Source: Pseudomonas sp. ANT_J12 (GTDB taxonomy: Bacteria > Pseudomonadota > Gammaproteobacteria > Pseudomonadales > Pseudomonadaceae). Taken from it: a stretch of DNA of 64,000 bases. A model generated the notes under the pieces. That model worked only from the letters and a program-made list of their open reading frames with translations, ran no database searches and was not told the DNA's origin. The number at the start of each line of letters is the position of its first letter. The first letter of the stretch is position 1. This document shows positions 46,748 to 54,244 of this stretch, piece after piece. The stretch covers positions 389,148-453,147 of the forward strand of contig NZ_VOBN01000004.1 in assembly GCF_008370045.1 (NCBI RefSeq), written 5' to 3'. Both the position numbers and the translations under genes were made by a program.

Positions 46748-47452
46748 ATGGCGCTAAACCGCTTTGGCTTTCTATGCTCGGCCCTGCTGCTGACGTTAAC
46801 GTCCATACCAGCAGCGTACGCCGATTCTCTCGCGGCCGCCCTCGCCAAAGCGGCCCCTGGCGCTAACGCCAAAGTCATCGGGCTGGCCGTACGCGCCTCC
46901 CAGTGCAGCATCGCCCGCGGCGCGGCCCCGGTTCAGAGGCTCGCCGTCATCGATTACTCGCTGCCTTCGACCGAACAACGCCTGTGGGTCTTCGATTTAA
47001 AGAAGCGCAAACTGCTGTTCCATGAACTCGTCGCCCATGGTCGCAACAGCGGCGAAAACATGGCCGTCAACTTCTCCAACCAGAACGAAAGCTTCGCCAC
47101 CAGCCTTGGCTTATACCGCACCCAGGCCAGTTATGTCGGGCAAAACGGCTATTCGCTGCGCATGGAAGGCTTGGAACCCGGGTTTAACGACAACGCCTTC
47201 GAACGGGCGATCGTGATTCACGGCGCGCCGTACGTCAGCCCCGTCCTCGCCCGGGCCAACGGCCGGATCGGTCGCAGCCTCGGATGCCCCGCAGTGCGAC
47301 CGGCGATAGCCCATCGGTTGATTGATTCGATGAAGAACGGGCAGTTGTTGTTTTCTTATTACCCGGATCAGCGCTGGCTGAAGACGTCTTCGTTTGTGAA
47401 TTGCGGGAGTTCTACGGTGGCGGATGCCTCTGGGTTGAAAACTACTCGCTGA
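46748..47452 (+). CDS. murein L,D-transpeptidase catalytic-domain protein
   Basis: This 234-residue protein has a signal peptide (residues 1-25, ending AAYA). The core contains LRMEGLEPGFNDNAF, IVIHGAPYV and GRIGRSLGCPAVRP, the His and Cys motifs of the short murein L,D-transpeptidase family. It lacks a peptidoglycan-binding repeat. It is divergent from the large YcbB-like gene across 77 bases. A terminator follows. Confidence 0.9.
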   Translation: MALNRFGFLCSALLLTLTSIPAAYADSLAAALAKAAPGANAKVIGLAVRASQCSIARGAAPVQRLAVIDYSLPSTEQRLWVFDLKKRKLLFHELVAHGRNSGENMAVNFSNQNESFATSLGLYRTQASYVGQNGYSLRMEGLEPGFNDNAFERAIVIHGAPYVSPVLARANGRIGRSLGCPAVRPAIAHRLIDSMKNGQLLFSYYPDQRWLKTSSFVNCGSSTVADASGLKTTR

Positions 47453-47500
47453 GTTGGGCTGCTCGTTTCAAGTCGATTCTCGCGGTCTTCGAACCAAGAA

Positions 47501-47527
47501 AAGGTGCCCACACGGAGCACCTTTTTT
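47501..47527 (+). terminator. terminator after the short L,D-transpeptidase gene
   Basis: AAGGTGC and GCACCTT form a stem around CCACACGGA, followed by TTTT. Confidence 0.85.
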
Positions 47528-47582
47528 CACGCTGTGTTAAAAGCCCCCACTGAAATCCCACGACTCACCTGAAGGAACAGGC

Positions 47583-47918
47583 ATGTCTATCACCGATGCC
47601 CGCGTCATTGATTTCTGGGGAATACCTAAAGAGAAGCCACAGGTTGTGCTGGCCATCACCGACCACCTGGAATGGGGCAACAAAGCCGAGGAAGGCGAGC
47701 ATCTGTTGCTGCTGCAAGAGAAGATCAATACGTACGTCGCCTTCATCGAAAGCGGCGAAATCTACACCGAAATCCCCGGCGCCCTCGGCAAGTCCCCCAC
47801 CATTCGCCTGATCGCCAAATACGAACTCCCAGAACAAGCGGAATACTTCATCGCCCGCGTGACAGAGGTGCTGGAAGGCGTCGGCATCGGAATGGAAGTT
47901 GAGCATCACTACGAATGA
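47583..47918 (+). CDS. DUF6572-like conserved protein
   Basis: This 111-residue soluble acidic protein begins MSITDARVIDFWGIPKE and contains VLAITDHLEWG and KINTYVAFIESGEI. I associate this pattern with the DUF6572 proteins, which often sit near polymorphic toxins or as lone genes; that is recalled, not tested. The function is unknown. It is followed 52 bases later by a small exported protein. Confidence 0.75.
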   Translation: MSITDARVIDFWGIPKEKPQVVLAITDHLEWGNKAEEGEHLLLLQEKINTYVAFIESGEIYTEIPGALGKSPTIRLIAKYELPEQAEYFIARVTEVLEGVGIGMEVEHHYE

Positions 47919-47970
47919 CGGCATCGGTCTTGATGTCACATCAAAAAAACATGTTCACAAGGATTCAAGG

Positions 47971-48258
47971 ATGAAAAAACTGATCGCTGTTGCCCTGCTG
48001 ATTTTGTTGGGTGTGCTGAACATCGGGTACTACAACGCCCTCGAAGACGCCGACGTAGAAACCATCCTCTTCGTCAAGAAACACCCTACCTTGCAAATCA
48101 AGTTCCATAACATTCATGCCAATGACGGTGACACTCGAAAAGTGGAACGGCTGACGGATGAGCAGCGGGGGTTGATTATTGATTATTGTAAATATCGGTT
48201 GGGGATTGAGACGGAGTTGAAGACGCAGGGGGATGTTGAGAGGTGTAGCAAGAAGTAA
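47971..48258 (+). CDS. small exported or membrane-anchored hypothetical protein
   Basis: This 95-residue protein has an N-terminal hydrophobic segment (MKKLIAVALLILLGVLNIGYY) acting as signal peptide or anchor and a charged C-terminal part. It has two cysteines (DYCKYRLGI and ERCSKK) that could pair. The family is not recognised. AAGG at 47967-47970 is too close to be ideal, but the ATG at 47971 is the only sensible start. Confidence 0.7.
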   Translation: MKKLIAVALLILLGVLNIGYYNALEDADVETILFVKKHPTLQIKFHNIHANDGDTRKVERLTDEQRGLIIDYCKYRLGIETELKTQGDVERCSKK

Positions 48259-48283
48259 GTGTTTGGCGGAACGCCTGGTTTAA

Positions 48284-48312
48284 AAAAGGGCAGCCTTCGC
48301 GGACGCCCTTTT
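48284..48312 (+). terminator. terminator after the small exported protein
   Basis: AAAAGGGC and GCCCTTTT form a stem with a GC-rich loop. Confidence 0.75.
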
Positions 48313-48364
48313 GGTTTCATTGACACCCGTATACCTCTATCACGGTTTTTCCGGATAAGATCGA

Positions 48365-48778
48365 TCACATTCGCTGAATAGCATGAATACACATCCTTTG
48401 GAGGCTCAGATGGCCACCAGTAAAAAAACCAACAAGCCCCACGGAAAGGTCATCCACAAGACACTGACGTTTCTGGATGTTCGGGAAGCCGCGCGTGAAG
48501 GGCAAAAAGTGTTCGATACGTTTGTGATCACTGGCAAGCTTCCTATTACAGAATAGAGCAGGTGCTGGTGATCCAAATTGCTTCAAGCTTGTCAGCAGCT
48601 CACTGATATCTGCGGAAGGCGTCTCGGTGATTAACCTAGCGACCTGAACAGCCTTTGCGTGTCTGGTGTTCAGATGTTGTGTTGCACGGTAGTCAGAATC
48701 TCTGGGTGACTCCCGATGAAGTTGTAGGCAAAATCCGAGAGTTGCGTAAGAGGGTACGTTTGCTGTGCTTTTGGGCAC
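48365..48778 (-). CDS. doubtful ORF with GTG start and strong Shine-Dalgarno
   Basis: A 137-codon frame begins at a GTG preceded by AAGGAGG. Its first half reads like protein (LNTRHAKAVQVARLITETPS, then LLTSLKQFGSP). Its second half lies antisense to the 48-residue gene and looks like noncoding translation. It may be a truncated gene fused to antisense sequence, or no gene at all. Confidence 0.3.
   Translation of the reverse strand: MPKSTANVPSYATLGFCLQLHRESPRDSDYRATQHLNTRHAKAVQVARLITETPSADISELLTSLKQFGSPAPALFCNRKLASDHKRIEHFLPFTRGFPNIQKRQCLVDDLSVGLVGFFTGGHLSLQRMCIHAIQRM
48410..48556 (+). CDS. 48-residue small protein
   Basis: This small lysine-rich protein begins MATSKKTNKPHGKVIHKTL and ends VFDTFVITGKLPITE. 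TGGAGG lies six bases before the ATG at 48410, and an in-frame ATG at 48383 has no such site. Family unknown. Another frame overlaps it on the opposite strand (see 48365-48778); the ribosome-binding site and protein-like composition favour this one here. Confidence 0.6.
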   Translation: MATSKKTNKPHGKVIHKTLTFLDVREAAREGQKVFDTFVITGKLPITE

Positions 48779-48797
48779 GATACCTCCTTGTTGGTCA

Positions 48798-49056
48798 TAT
48801 CCAGGTCTGGATACTCTCCAGACGTCGCTGCACATTCAGCGACCGGGCGTGAGACCCCGGATACCAATCAAGGCGCAAAGCGCCACAGAACCCATCGCGA
48901 CGTTTTTTCGTCTGCGATACGGTTTTATGGCGGCTGTGCGTGGAAGGCCTTCGGGCCTACCGGTTACCTTGATTGCCGGGTCTCACACCACGCACGGCTG
49001 CCACCCAAGCTTTTGAGACGGCTAAGTGGCAGCTCCACCAATCAAGGAAACTATTA
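48798..49056 (+). ncRNA. highly structured RNA leader with competing pairings
   Basis: The strand folds into a near-continuous run of hairpins: GTCTGGA/TCCAGAC (48805-48823), GTCGCTG/CAGCGAC (48824-48843), GGCGC/GCGCC (48872-48884) and ATCGC-GACG/CGTC-GCGAT (48893-48918). A three-way junction closes with a 15-pair stem (48929-48943 with 48988-49002) and holds two inner hairpins. The loop of the second inner hairpin (CCTTGATTG, 48967-48975) is complementary to CAATCAAGG at both 48865-48873 and 49039-49047. The second target contains the ribosome-binding site of the next frame. I recall similar leaders before small DUF-type genes in pseudomonads but know no described function. Confidence 0.65.
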
Positions 49057-49152
49057 ATGAACAAAGTAAATCCGTACAAAATTCGCCAACTCTCTCCGCG
49101 TAGCCCTACGCTTCGTAGCCTTCACCTGTGCATCAATGGAGGTTGCAAATGA
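49057..49152 (+). CDS. 31-residue leader peptide ORF
   Basis: ATG at 49057 with AAGGAA nine bases upstream starts a 31-residue frame (MNKVNPYKIRQLSPRSPTLR and onward). Its TGA overlaps the next ATG as ATGA, which is typical of translational coupling. It lies directly after the structured RNA, so it could be the translated switch of that leader. Function unknown. Confidence 0.55.
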   Translation: MNKVNPYKIRQLSPRSPTLRSLHLCINGGCK

Positions 49153-49448
49153 CCGAACCAACAGAAGCAAAAACCCTCGGCTTTACCCCCTGCATTTACT
49201 GCCCAGGCTCAGACCTGGCAATGTTCCACGTCAGCGCTGACGTACCCGTCAACGAAGCTTTATCAAAGGCGTCTGACCTGCTGTTCCTCGCCAAGGCGCT
49301 CGCACAGGACGCCGCTTTCGAAAGAGACACCGACCGTCACGCCTGGGCCGCGCACTATTTGACGGCGATGGGAAAGGCGATCATTGATGATGTGGTGAAG
49401 GCGGTTTCGCCGCGACCTGATCTGTCGGGTAAGAAAACCGCGAAATAG
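49149..49448 (+). CDS. small conserved protein (DUF3077/DUF6124-like)
   Basis: This 99-residue protein has an N-terminal FTPCIYCPGS segment and a helical body with VPVNEALSKASDLLFLAKAL and HAWAAHYLTAMGKAIIDDVV. I recall this pattern from the many short DUF3077/DUF6124 proteins of pseudomonads, often preceded by structured leaders; no biochemical role is known to me. ATGGAGG at 49135-49141 is its ribosome-binding site. It overlaps the leader-peptide stop and is followed by a terminator. Confidence 0.75.
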   Translation: MTEPTEAKTLGFTPCIYCPGSDLAMFHVSADVPVNEALSKASDLLFLAKALAQDAAFERDTDRHAWAAHYLTAMGKAIIDDVVKAVSPRPDLSGKKTAK

Positions 49449-49468
49449 CGGTTAGCAATTCCCATATT

Positions 49469-49493
49469 CGCCCCGAATATTCGGGGCGTTTGA
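49469..49493 (+). terminator. terminator of the DUF3077-like gene
   Basis: CGCCCCGAATATTCGGGGCG is a perfect self-complementary stem, followed by TTTGAT. Confidence 0.85.
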
Positions 49494-49664
49494 TCGTGAT
49501 TGAGCGGGCCAATATGCATACACAATGGAAACGGCTTATCTAATAGAAATAACGCGACTTATTTAATTACACCCGTGCGCTTCGCGCCCAGACTCGTCTG
49601 AACTCCAAAACCCCAATCCTGATAAACTCCCGTTCTCCCAGCCTCACCCAAACCAGATCCCCAA

Positions 49665-50660
49665 ATGTCCCCAATCTCCGCCACACCCGCCCCACTCTCC
49701 CGCCGCTTCTCCGTCGCCCCGATGATGGATTGGACCGATCGTCACTGCCGCTTTTTCCTACGCCTCCTTTCCAAACACGCCCTCCTCTACACCGAGATGG
49801 TCACCACCGGCGCGCTCCTAAACGGGGACCACGACCGTTTCCTCCGTCACAACGAAGCCGAACACCCACTCGCCCTGCAACTCGGCGGCAGCGTCCCACT
49901 AGACCTCGCCGCCTGCGCCCGCATGGCCCAGGACCATGGTTACGATGAGGTCAACCTTAACGTCGGCTGCCCAAGCGATCGTGTTCAGAACAATATGATC
50001 GGTGCAGTGTTGATGGGGCATCCGCAGTTGGTGGCCGATTGTGTGAAGGCGATGCGTGATGCGGTGTCGATTCCGGTGACGGTGAAGCATCGGATCGGGA
50101 TTAATGGGCGGGACAGTTACGCGCAGTTGTGTGATTTCGTCGGTACGGTTCGGGATGCGGGGTGTACGAGTTTTACGGTGCATGCGCGGATTGCGATTCT
50201 GGAGGGGTTGTCGCCGAAGGAGAATCGGGACATTCCGCCGCTGCGCTATGACGTGGCGGCGCAGTTGAAGCAGGATTTTCCGGAGTTGGAGATTATCCTC
50301 AACGGCGGGATCAAGACGCTGGAAGCCTGCCACGAGCATTTGCAGACGTTTGACGGTGTGATGCTGGGCCGTGAGGCCTATCACAATCCTTATGTGATGG
50401 CTGAGGTGGATCAGCAGTTGTTTGGCAGCACGGCGCCGGTGATTACTCGGGCCGAGGCGTTGGCGCAGTTGCGGCCTTATATTGCGGCGCACATTGAGGC
50501 CGGTGGGTCGATGCACCATATCACTCGGCATGTGCTGGGGCTGGGTACCGGGTTTCCGGGGGCAAGGAAGTTTCGGCAGTTGTTGTCGGTGGATATTCAT
50601 AAGGCCAAAGAGCCTTCGGTGTTGCTGGACCAGGCGGCGGAGTTGCTTGAGGGGCGCTAG
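49665..50660 (+). CDS. dusA: tRNA-dihydrouridine(20/20a) synthase
   Basis: This 331-residue Dus flavoenzyme starts with RRFSVAPMMDWTDRHCRFF, the DusA flavin motif. NLNVGCPSDRVQNNMIGAVLM carries the catalytic Cys, and VKHRIGINGRDSY and LNGGIKTLE are family motifs. The length is normal. Oddly, the first 85 codons or so are rich in C on the coding strand, whereas the rest is rich in G and T, although the protein matches throughout. It converges with uppP, 10 bases apart. Confidence 0.96.
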   Translation: MSPISATPAPLSRRFSVAPMMDWTDRHCRFFLRLLSKHALLYTEMVTTGALLNGDHDRFLRHNEAEHPLALQLGGSVPLDLAACARMAQDHGYDEVNLNVGCPSDRVQNNMIGAVLMGHPQLVADCVKAMRDAVSIPVTVKHRIGINGRDSYAQLCDFVGTVRDAGCTSFTVHARIAILEGLSPKENRDIPPLRYDVAAQLKQDFPELEIILNGGIKTLEACHEHLQTFDGVMLGREAYHNPYVMAEVDQQLFGSTAPVITRAEALAQLRPYIAAHIEAGGSMHHITRHVLGLGTGFPGARKFRQLLSVDIHKAKEPSVLLDQAAELLEGR

Positions 50661-50670
50661 CCCCTCACGG

Positions 50671-51504
50671 TCAGGCCGCTGTCGCCGTCGTCCAGTTCAC
50701 CCATCCAAACCACCAAGTGGCCAAAATCAGCAAACCGAAGGCAATCCGGTACCAGGCGAATGCCGCGTAGCTGTGGCTGGCGATGAACTTGAGCAAGCCA
50801 CGCACGGCGATCATCGCAAAGATGAAGGCCGTGACAAAACCCAAGGCAAATACGGGCAAGTCGGCGGCCTGGAACAGGTCGCGGTACTTGTAGCCGGAAT
50901 AGACGGCAGCGCCGACCATCGTTGGCATCGCCAGAAAAAACGAGAACTCGGTCGCTGTCTTGCGCGACAGTCCGAACAGCAATCCACCAATAATGGTCGA
51001 GCCTGAGCGGGAAGTACCCGGGATCATCGCCAAGCATTGTGCAAACCCCACTTTCAAAGCATCTGACCAGCGCATGTCGTCAACATGTTCGACGCGCACC
51101 ACATGCTCCCTTCGCTCGGCCCACAACATGATGACTCCGCCCACTACCAGCGCCACGGCGACGGTGATCGGATTAAACAGGTGCTCATGAATTTTATCGG
51201 CGAATAACACACCGAGGACAACGGCTGGGAGAAAACCAATCAACATGTTCAACGTAAAACGTTGGGCGTTGCGTTGGGTCGGTAAGCCTTTGATGATCTC
51301 GAATATTTTCGGACGGAACTCCCAGACGACAGCCAGAATGGCACCCAGCTGAATAATGATATTAAACGCCATGGCGCGTTCGCCACCAAAGTCCAACAAG
51401 TCGGCGACAATAATCTGGTGCCCAGTACTGGAAATGGGCAAGAATTCTGTCAGCCCTTCTACCGCACCCAAAACAAGTACTTGTACAAATGTCCAAAAAT
51501 CCAT
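50671..51504 (-). CDS. uppP: undecaprenyl-diphosphatase
   Basis: This 277-residue integral membrane enzyme dephosphorylates undecaprenyl diphosphate, recycling the lipid carrier for cell-wall and polysaccharide synthesis; extra copies give bacitracin resistance. The signatures are [15 protein letters not shown] near residues 16-30, carrying the catalytic Glu and Ser, and [10 protein letters not shown] near residue 164. The ATG at 51504 has GGAGG seven bases upstream and is preferred to an adjacent TTG. It lies near the polysaccharide locus, which also uses the lipid carrier. Confidence 0.96.
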   Translation of the reverse strand: MDFWTFVQVLVLGAVEGLTEFLPISSTGHQIIVADLLDFGGERAMAFNIIIQLGAILAVVWEFRPKIFEIIKGLPTQRNAQRFTLNMLIGFLPAVVLGVLFADKIHEHLFNPITVAVALVVGGVIMLWAERREHVVRVEHVDDMRWSDALKVGFAQCLAMIPGTSRSGSTIIGGLLFGLSRKTATEFSFFLAMPTMVGAAVYSGYKYRDLFQAADLPVFALGFVTAFIFAMIAVRGLLKFIASHSYAAFAWYRIAFGLLILATWWFGWVNWTTATAA

Positions 51505-52069
51505 CAATCCTCCGTCAAGCCATTCTTAATGAACGGCGCATAATTATTTAATAACTGAGCAGTGTTAAATGGGCAGATACACATTCATCGCCTATAAAAC
51601 AATTGGCACACCAGGATCATGTAGCGGAGGGTTCCAGCGGATAATAAGTCTTATCAAACCACGCACTCAAGACTTGTTATTAATCGTCCGACTAACGACT
51701 CACCAGAACTCCGAAGTATGGAGGCTAGAACCCGCCCGATAAAAATGTGACGGAGCGCACATATTCGCATTCTTAGAGGGACAATAGCCCGGAATCACCC
51801 GTCAATACCGTGATGGCCTTCTGACTATAAATACCACTCGCTGCTGAATCAAAATAGTGGCACAATTCCATATTGCCATCATCTAAGGGCGCCATTTCAT
51901 TAGTTCAACTGCCTGCAAGAAGCAACTAAACGGTTGAAAACCTTTTGTTTATGTTAGAAAACTCGGAAATCCCGCCCTGAAATCCGATTTGAATGTTACC
52001 AATTGTCAGTCACAGATGAGAACCGGTGCTTTAACATCCTGATGTCAGCACCCATTCGAGTCAAAAAGC
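51505..52069. other. A+T-rich regulatory gap upstream of the regulator trio
   Basis: This 565-base stretch has no credible gene on either strand. It contains a CRP/Vfr-like site (51744-51765), a TGGCACAAT/ATTGCCA dyad (51858-51878) and a GTTAGAAAACTCGG element (51953-51966) similar to GTTAGAACTCG at 54399-54409. It probably holds the promoter(s) of the downstream regulator operon and of uppP. Confidence 0.6.
51744..51765. promoter_or_regulatory. CRP/Vfr-like binding site
   Basis: AATGTGACGGAGCGCACATATT contains TGTGA-N6-GCACA, one base off the TGTGA-N6-TCACA consensus, with suitable A/T flanks. It lies about 305 bases upstream of the first regulator gene. Confidence 0.55.
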
Positions 52070-52810
52070 ATGATGCTTACAGGGAAAATAGCGACTAGAA
52101 GCCAGCGCCCGACAAATGAGGAGCCAGGGGTTCTCACCTTGGGCCGTACTCGCAGCGTGGCGGAGAACTTTAGAGCATTAGTCGCAAGGCACGTGCACTC
52201 TGATATAACGCTTGATGCCAGTTCATACACTATTTCGCATAAGAAAAATGAACACCCGGATGGGTATCGTGCCATTTTCATCATTATCGACAGTGCTCAA
52301 GCATTCGATGAGAGCCTGGCGCTCGTGGAAAACCTCCGCGCCATCAATTTAAACCCAATCATCTGTGCCGTTATTACCGGCCGGGGCACTTACAACAAGA
52401 TGAAGTACTATCTTGCGGGTGCCGACTGCTGCATAAAACTCAACACCCTGTCTGATGAAAGTTCCGCATTTCTGTCTGAGTTTTTCAGCAGTGATGAATG
52501 GCAAAGGGAAATAAACCTGGTATTGGACTCCACGCGTATATGCCTGTTGGGCACCCGCAACAAGCTGGACATTTCCTTTGCAGAAATGAAAATCCTGGAA
52601 GCCTTTGCGCAAACCAGCAACCACATATTAAGTCACGATGAAATCGCCAGGATCATGGGACTCAACACCAATTTTTATGACCCCAGGGCATTGGAAAAAT
52701 CAATCAGTCGTCTTCGCGGAAAAATCAAAGACATGTATGGCACCAATGCCATTCAGAGCATTCGCGGGTATGGATACCGTTTGATGAGGGGTCTGATCTC
52801 GACCGACTGA
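52070..52810 (+). CDS. atypical receiver/winged-helix transcriptional regulator
   Basis: This 246-residue protein has an N-terminal region of about 130 residues that looks like a receiver fold (GYRAIFIIIDSAQAFDESLALV, then PIICAVITGRGTYNKMKYYLAGADCCIKL). The C-terminal OmpR/PhoB-type winged helix (about residues 145-246) ends with KIKDMYGTNAIQSIRGYGYR. The acidic pair and phospho-Asp expected of a true receiver are not evident, so it is probably not phosphorylated in the usual way. The gene is A+T-rich and is followed by two further regulators; the three look like an operon. Polysaccharide genes downstream are likely targets. Confidence 0.82.
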   Translation: MMLTGKIATRSQRPTNEEPGVLTLGRTRSVAENFRALVARHVHSDITLDASSYTISHKKNEHPDGYRAIFIIIDSAQAFDESLALVENLRAINLNPIICAVITGRGTYNKMKYYLAGADCCIKLNTLSDESSAFLSEFFSSDEWQREINLVLDSTRICLLGTRNKLDISFAEMKILEAFAQTSNHILSHDEIARIMGLNTNFYDPRALEKSISRLRGKIKDMYGTNAIQSIRGYGYRLMRGLISTD

Positions 52811-52834
52811 TTCAACCATGGAAGGAGTTGTTGA

Positions 52835-53566
52835 ATGAATGCGACTGGAGGCATCTCGCCCGCAAACGCCCCGTATCGCTATCTGACCCGGCAACTGATC
52901 CTGTCACGTGACGATCGCCCGTTTGCCAGTGAGATAAGAACCACGCCCCACCTTTCCGCTCCGTCGTCCTGGACGTCGCTGGCGGCTCAACCGCGCGTGC
53001 GCAGGGCGTCGGCCTCCCTGAAAGACCCTCGCTCGCACACCCCAAAAAAATATTTGAACCGAACACTTCTATGCCTGTCTGAACCGAGCCTTGCCAGCTT
53101 TACGCTGGCCGACGAACTGATCCGGTCTGGCGACAACTTGCGTGATCTGGGCCATACACTGGTCGTGTCACTCGAAGAGCAACCATTCTGGGAAGTGGAT
53201 TCCAAATATAAAAAAAACATTACTCATAATATGTATCGCCTGAAAGATCATGGTATAGAAATCGCGTTGGGTAGCGACACTCTCCAACGAGACACCCTTA
53301 CACGCTTTAGCACTTTGAATCTGTTCAACTACATCAAGGTATCGGTTTCATCCCTGGACCAGTGTTTAAAACTCAATGGCAATCCTGAGTTTTTCAATCG
53401 ACTCCATGACCGCATGGTGACACTGAGCCACAACAACAAGATTTCTTTTATTGCCGATCGTGTAGAGCATATCGAGAGCCATACATTGGCCAGGGCGCTG
53501 CCCTTTGATTACTTCCAAGGGAGTTACTACTCCCCTGCCGATCATCTTTTAACCGAACATTGGTGA
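52835..53566 (+). CDS. degenerate EAL-domain protein
   Basis: This 243-residue protein has a disordered-looking N-terminus of about 70 residues and a C-terminal EAL-like domain that lacks the catalytic signature. Remnants line up by position: VVSLEEQPFW for LEITE, LKDHGIEIALGSDTLQRDTL for the DDFGTG strand, YIKVSVSSL for LKIDRSF, FIADRVEH for VIAEGVET and FQGSYYSPA for YQGYLFSPP. The EAL/EVL strand itself and the metal-binding DD pair are missing. It should be unable to cleave c-di-GMP and may instead act as a binding or protein-interaction module. GAAGGAG precedes the start. Confidence 0.8.
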   Translation: MNATGGISPANAPYRYLTRQLILSRDDRPFASEIRTTPHLSAPSSWTSLAAQPRVRRASASLKDPRSHTPKKYLNRTLLCLSEPSLASFTLADELIRSGDNLRDLGHTLVVSLEEQPFWEVDSKYKKNITHNMYRLKDHGIEIALGSDTLQRDTLTRFSTLNLFNYIKVSVSSLDQCLKLNGNPEFFNRLHDRMVTLSHNNKISFIADRVEHIESHTLARALPFDYFQGSYYSPADHLLTEHW

Positions 53567-53584
53567 CTACTTTAGGAGAGAGAC

Positions 53585-54244
53585 GTGGAAATCAGTACAA
53601 CCCTCCCCAGAAAATATTTTGTCGTCGTGACTCACAGCACAACATCCCAGCGTGAGCTCGAGACCATACTGTCCAGCGAGCGTTTCAACTCGTTTGGTAC
53701 TTCCCAGGCACAAATGTTTATCGAAGGTGTTAACCCGGCCTCTTCCGCCCCCGTGCTGATGGAGTTCACCTACCCAAGTGGGTCAAGGAAACATGTCGCC
53801 CACGCGATCGAACATGAAACGCAAAAGATACTTGCTACGCTCGAAGCAGAATGGTTGGCGGCGCGCTCCAGCCTTACACCTGACCCGGTAGAGTTCAGCG
53901 ATATTTCCCGAGAACACGAGGTTGACAGCCCTTACAGCGAAGCCTGGCAACTCGACGACGATCAAAGTGTATTGATCAAGGAAAACGTCGAGATCAACCT
54001 CACTGGATTGGAAGCCGCCCTCGTCAAGAAGATGCTGCATCATGAAGATCGCGTCGTCAGTCGAGATGATCTGATTCTGAGCATCGGTAGAGAACCGGAG
54101 CAGTATCGCGGCCTGGAAATGTGTTTGAGCCGATTGCAGGACAAGTTCAAAAACGCGAGCAAAGGTGAACGACTCTTTCGCGCGGTGAGAAATCGCGGCT
54201 ATTGCCTTATCCAGGAAGTGGTAACAGAGGCTCAACCGGCCTGA
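53585..54244 (+). CDS. winged-helix DNA-binding regulator, GTG start
   Basis: This 219-residue protein has an N-terminal domain of about 115 residues that I do not recognise. Its C-terminal OmpR-type winged helix (about residues 120-219) has LTGLEAALVKKMLHHEDRVVSRDDLI and ERLFRAVRNRGYCLI. The GTG at 53585 is supported by AGGAGAGAG just upstream. It begins 18 bases after the degenerate EAL gene. A 327-base gap follows before the sugar-transferase gene, with a TGGCACTTTGCCA dyad as possible operator. Confidence 0.8.
   Translation: MEISTTLPRKYFVVVTHSTTSQRELETILSSERFNSFGTSQAQMFIEGVNPASSAPVLMEFTYPSGSRKHVAHAIEHETQKILATLEAEWLAARSSLTPDPVEFSDISREHEVDSPYSEAWQLDDDQSVLIKENVEINLTGLEAALVKKMLHHEDRVVSRDDLILSIGREPEQYRGLEMCLSRLQDKFKNASKGERLFRAVRNRGYCLIQEVVTEAQPA

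Noticed and set aside
48670..48867. 65-codon minus-strand frame across the leader
   Set aside because: It runs through the structured RNA and lacks its own ribosome-binding site; the overlapping GTG frame is better supported.
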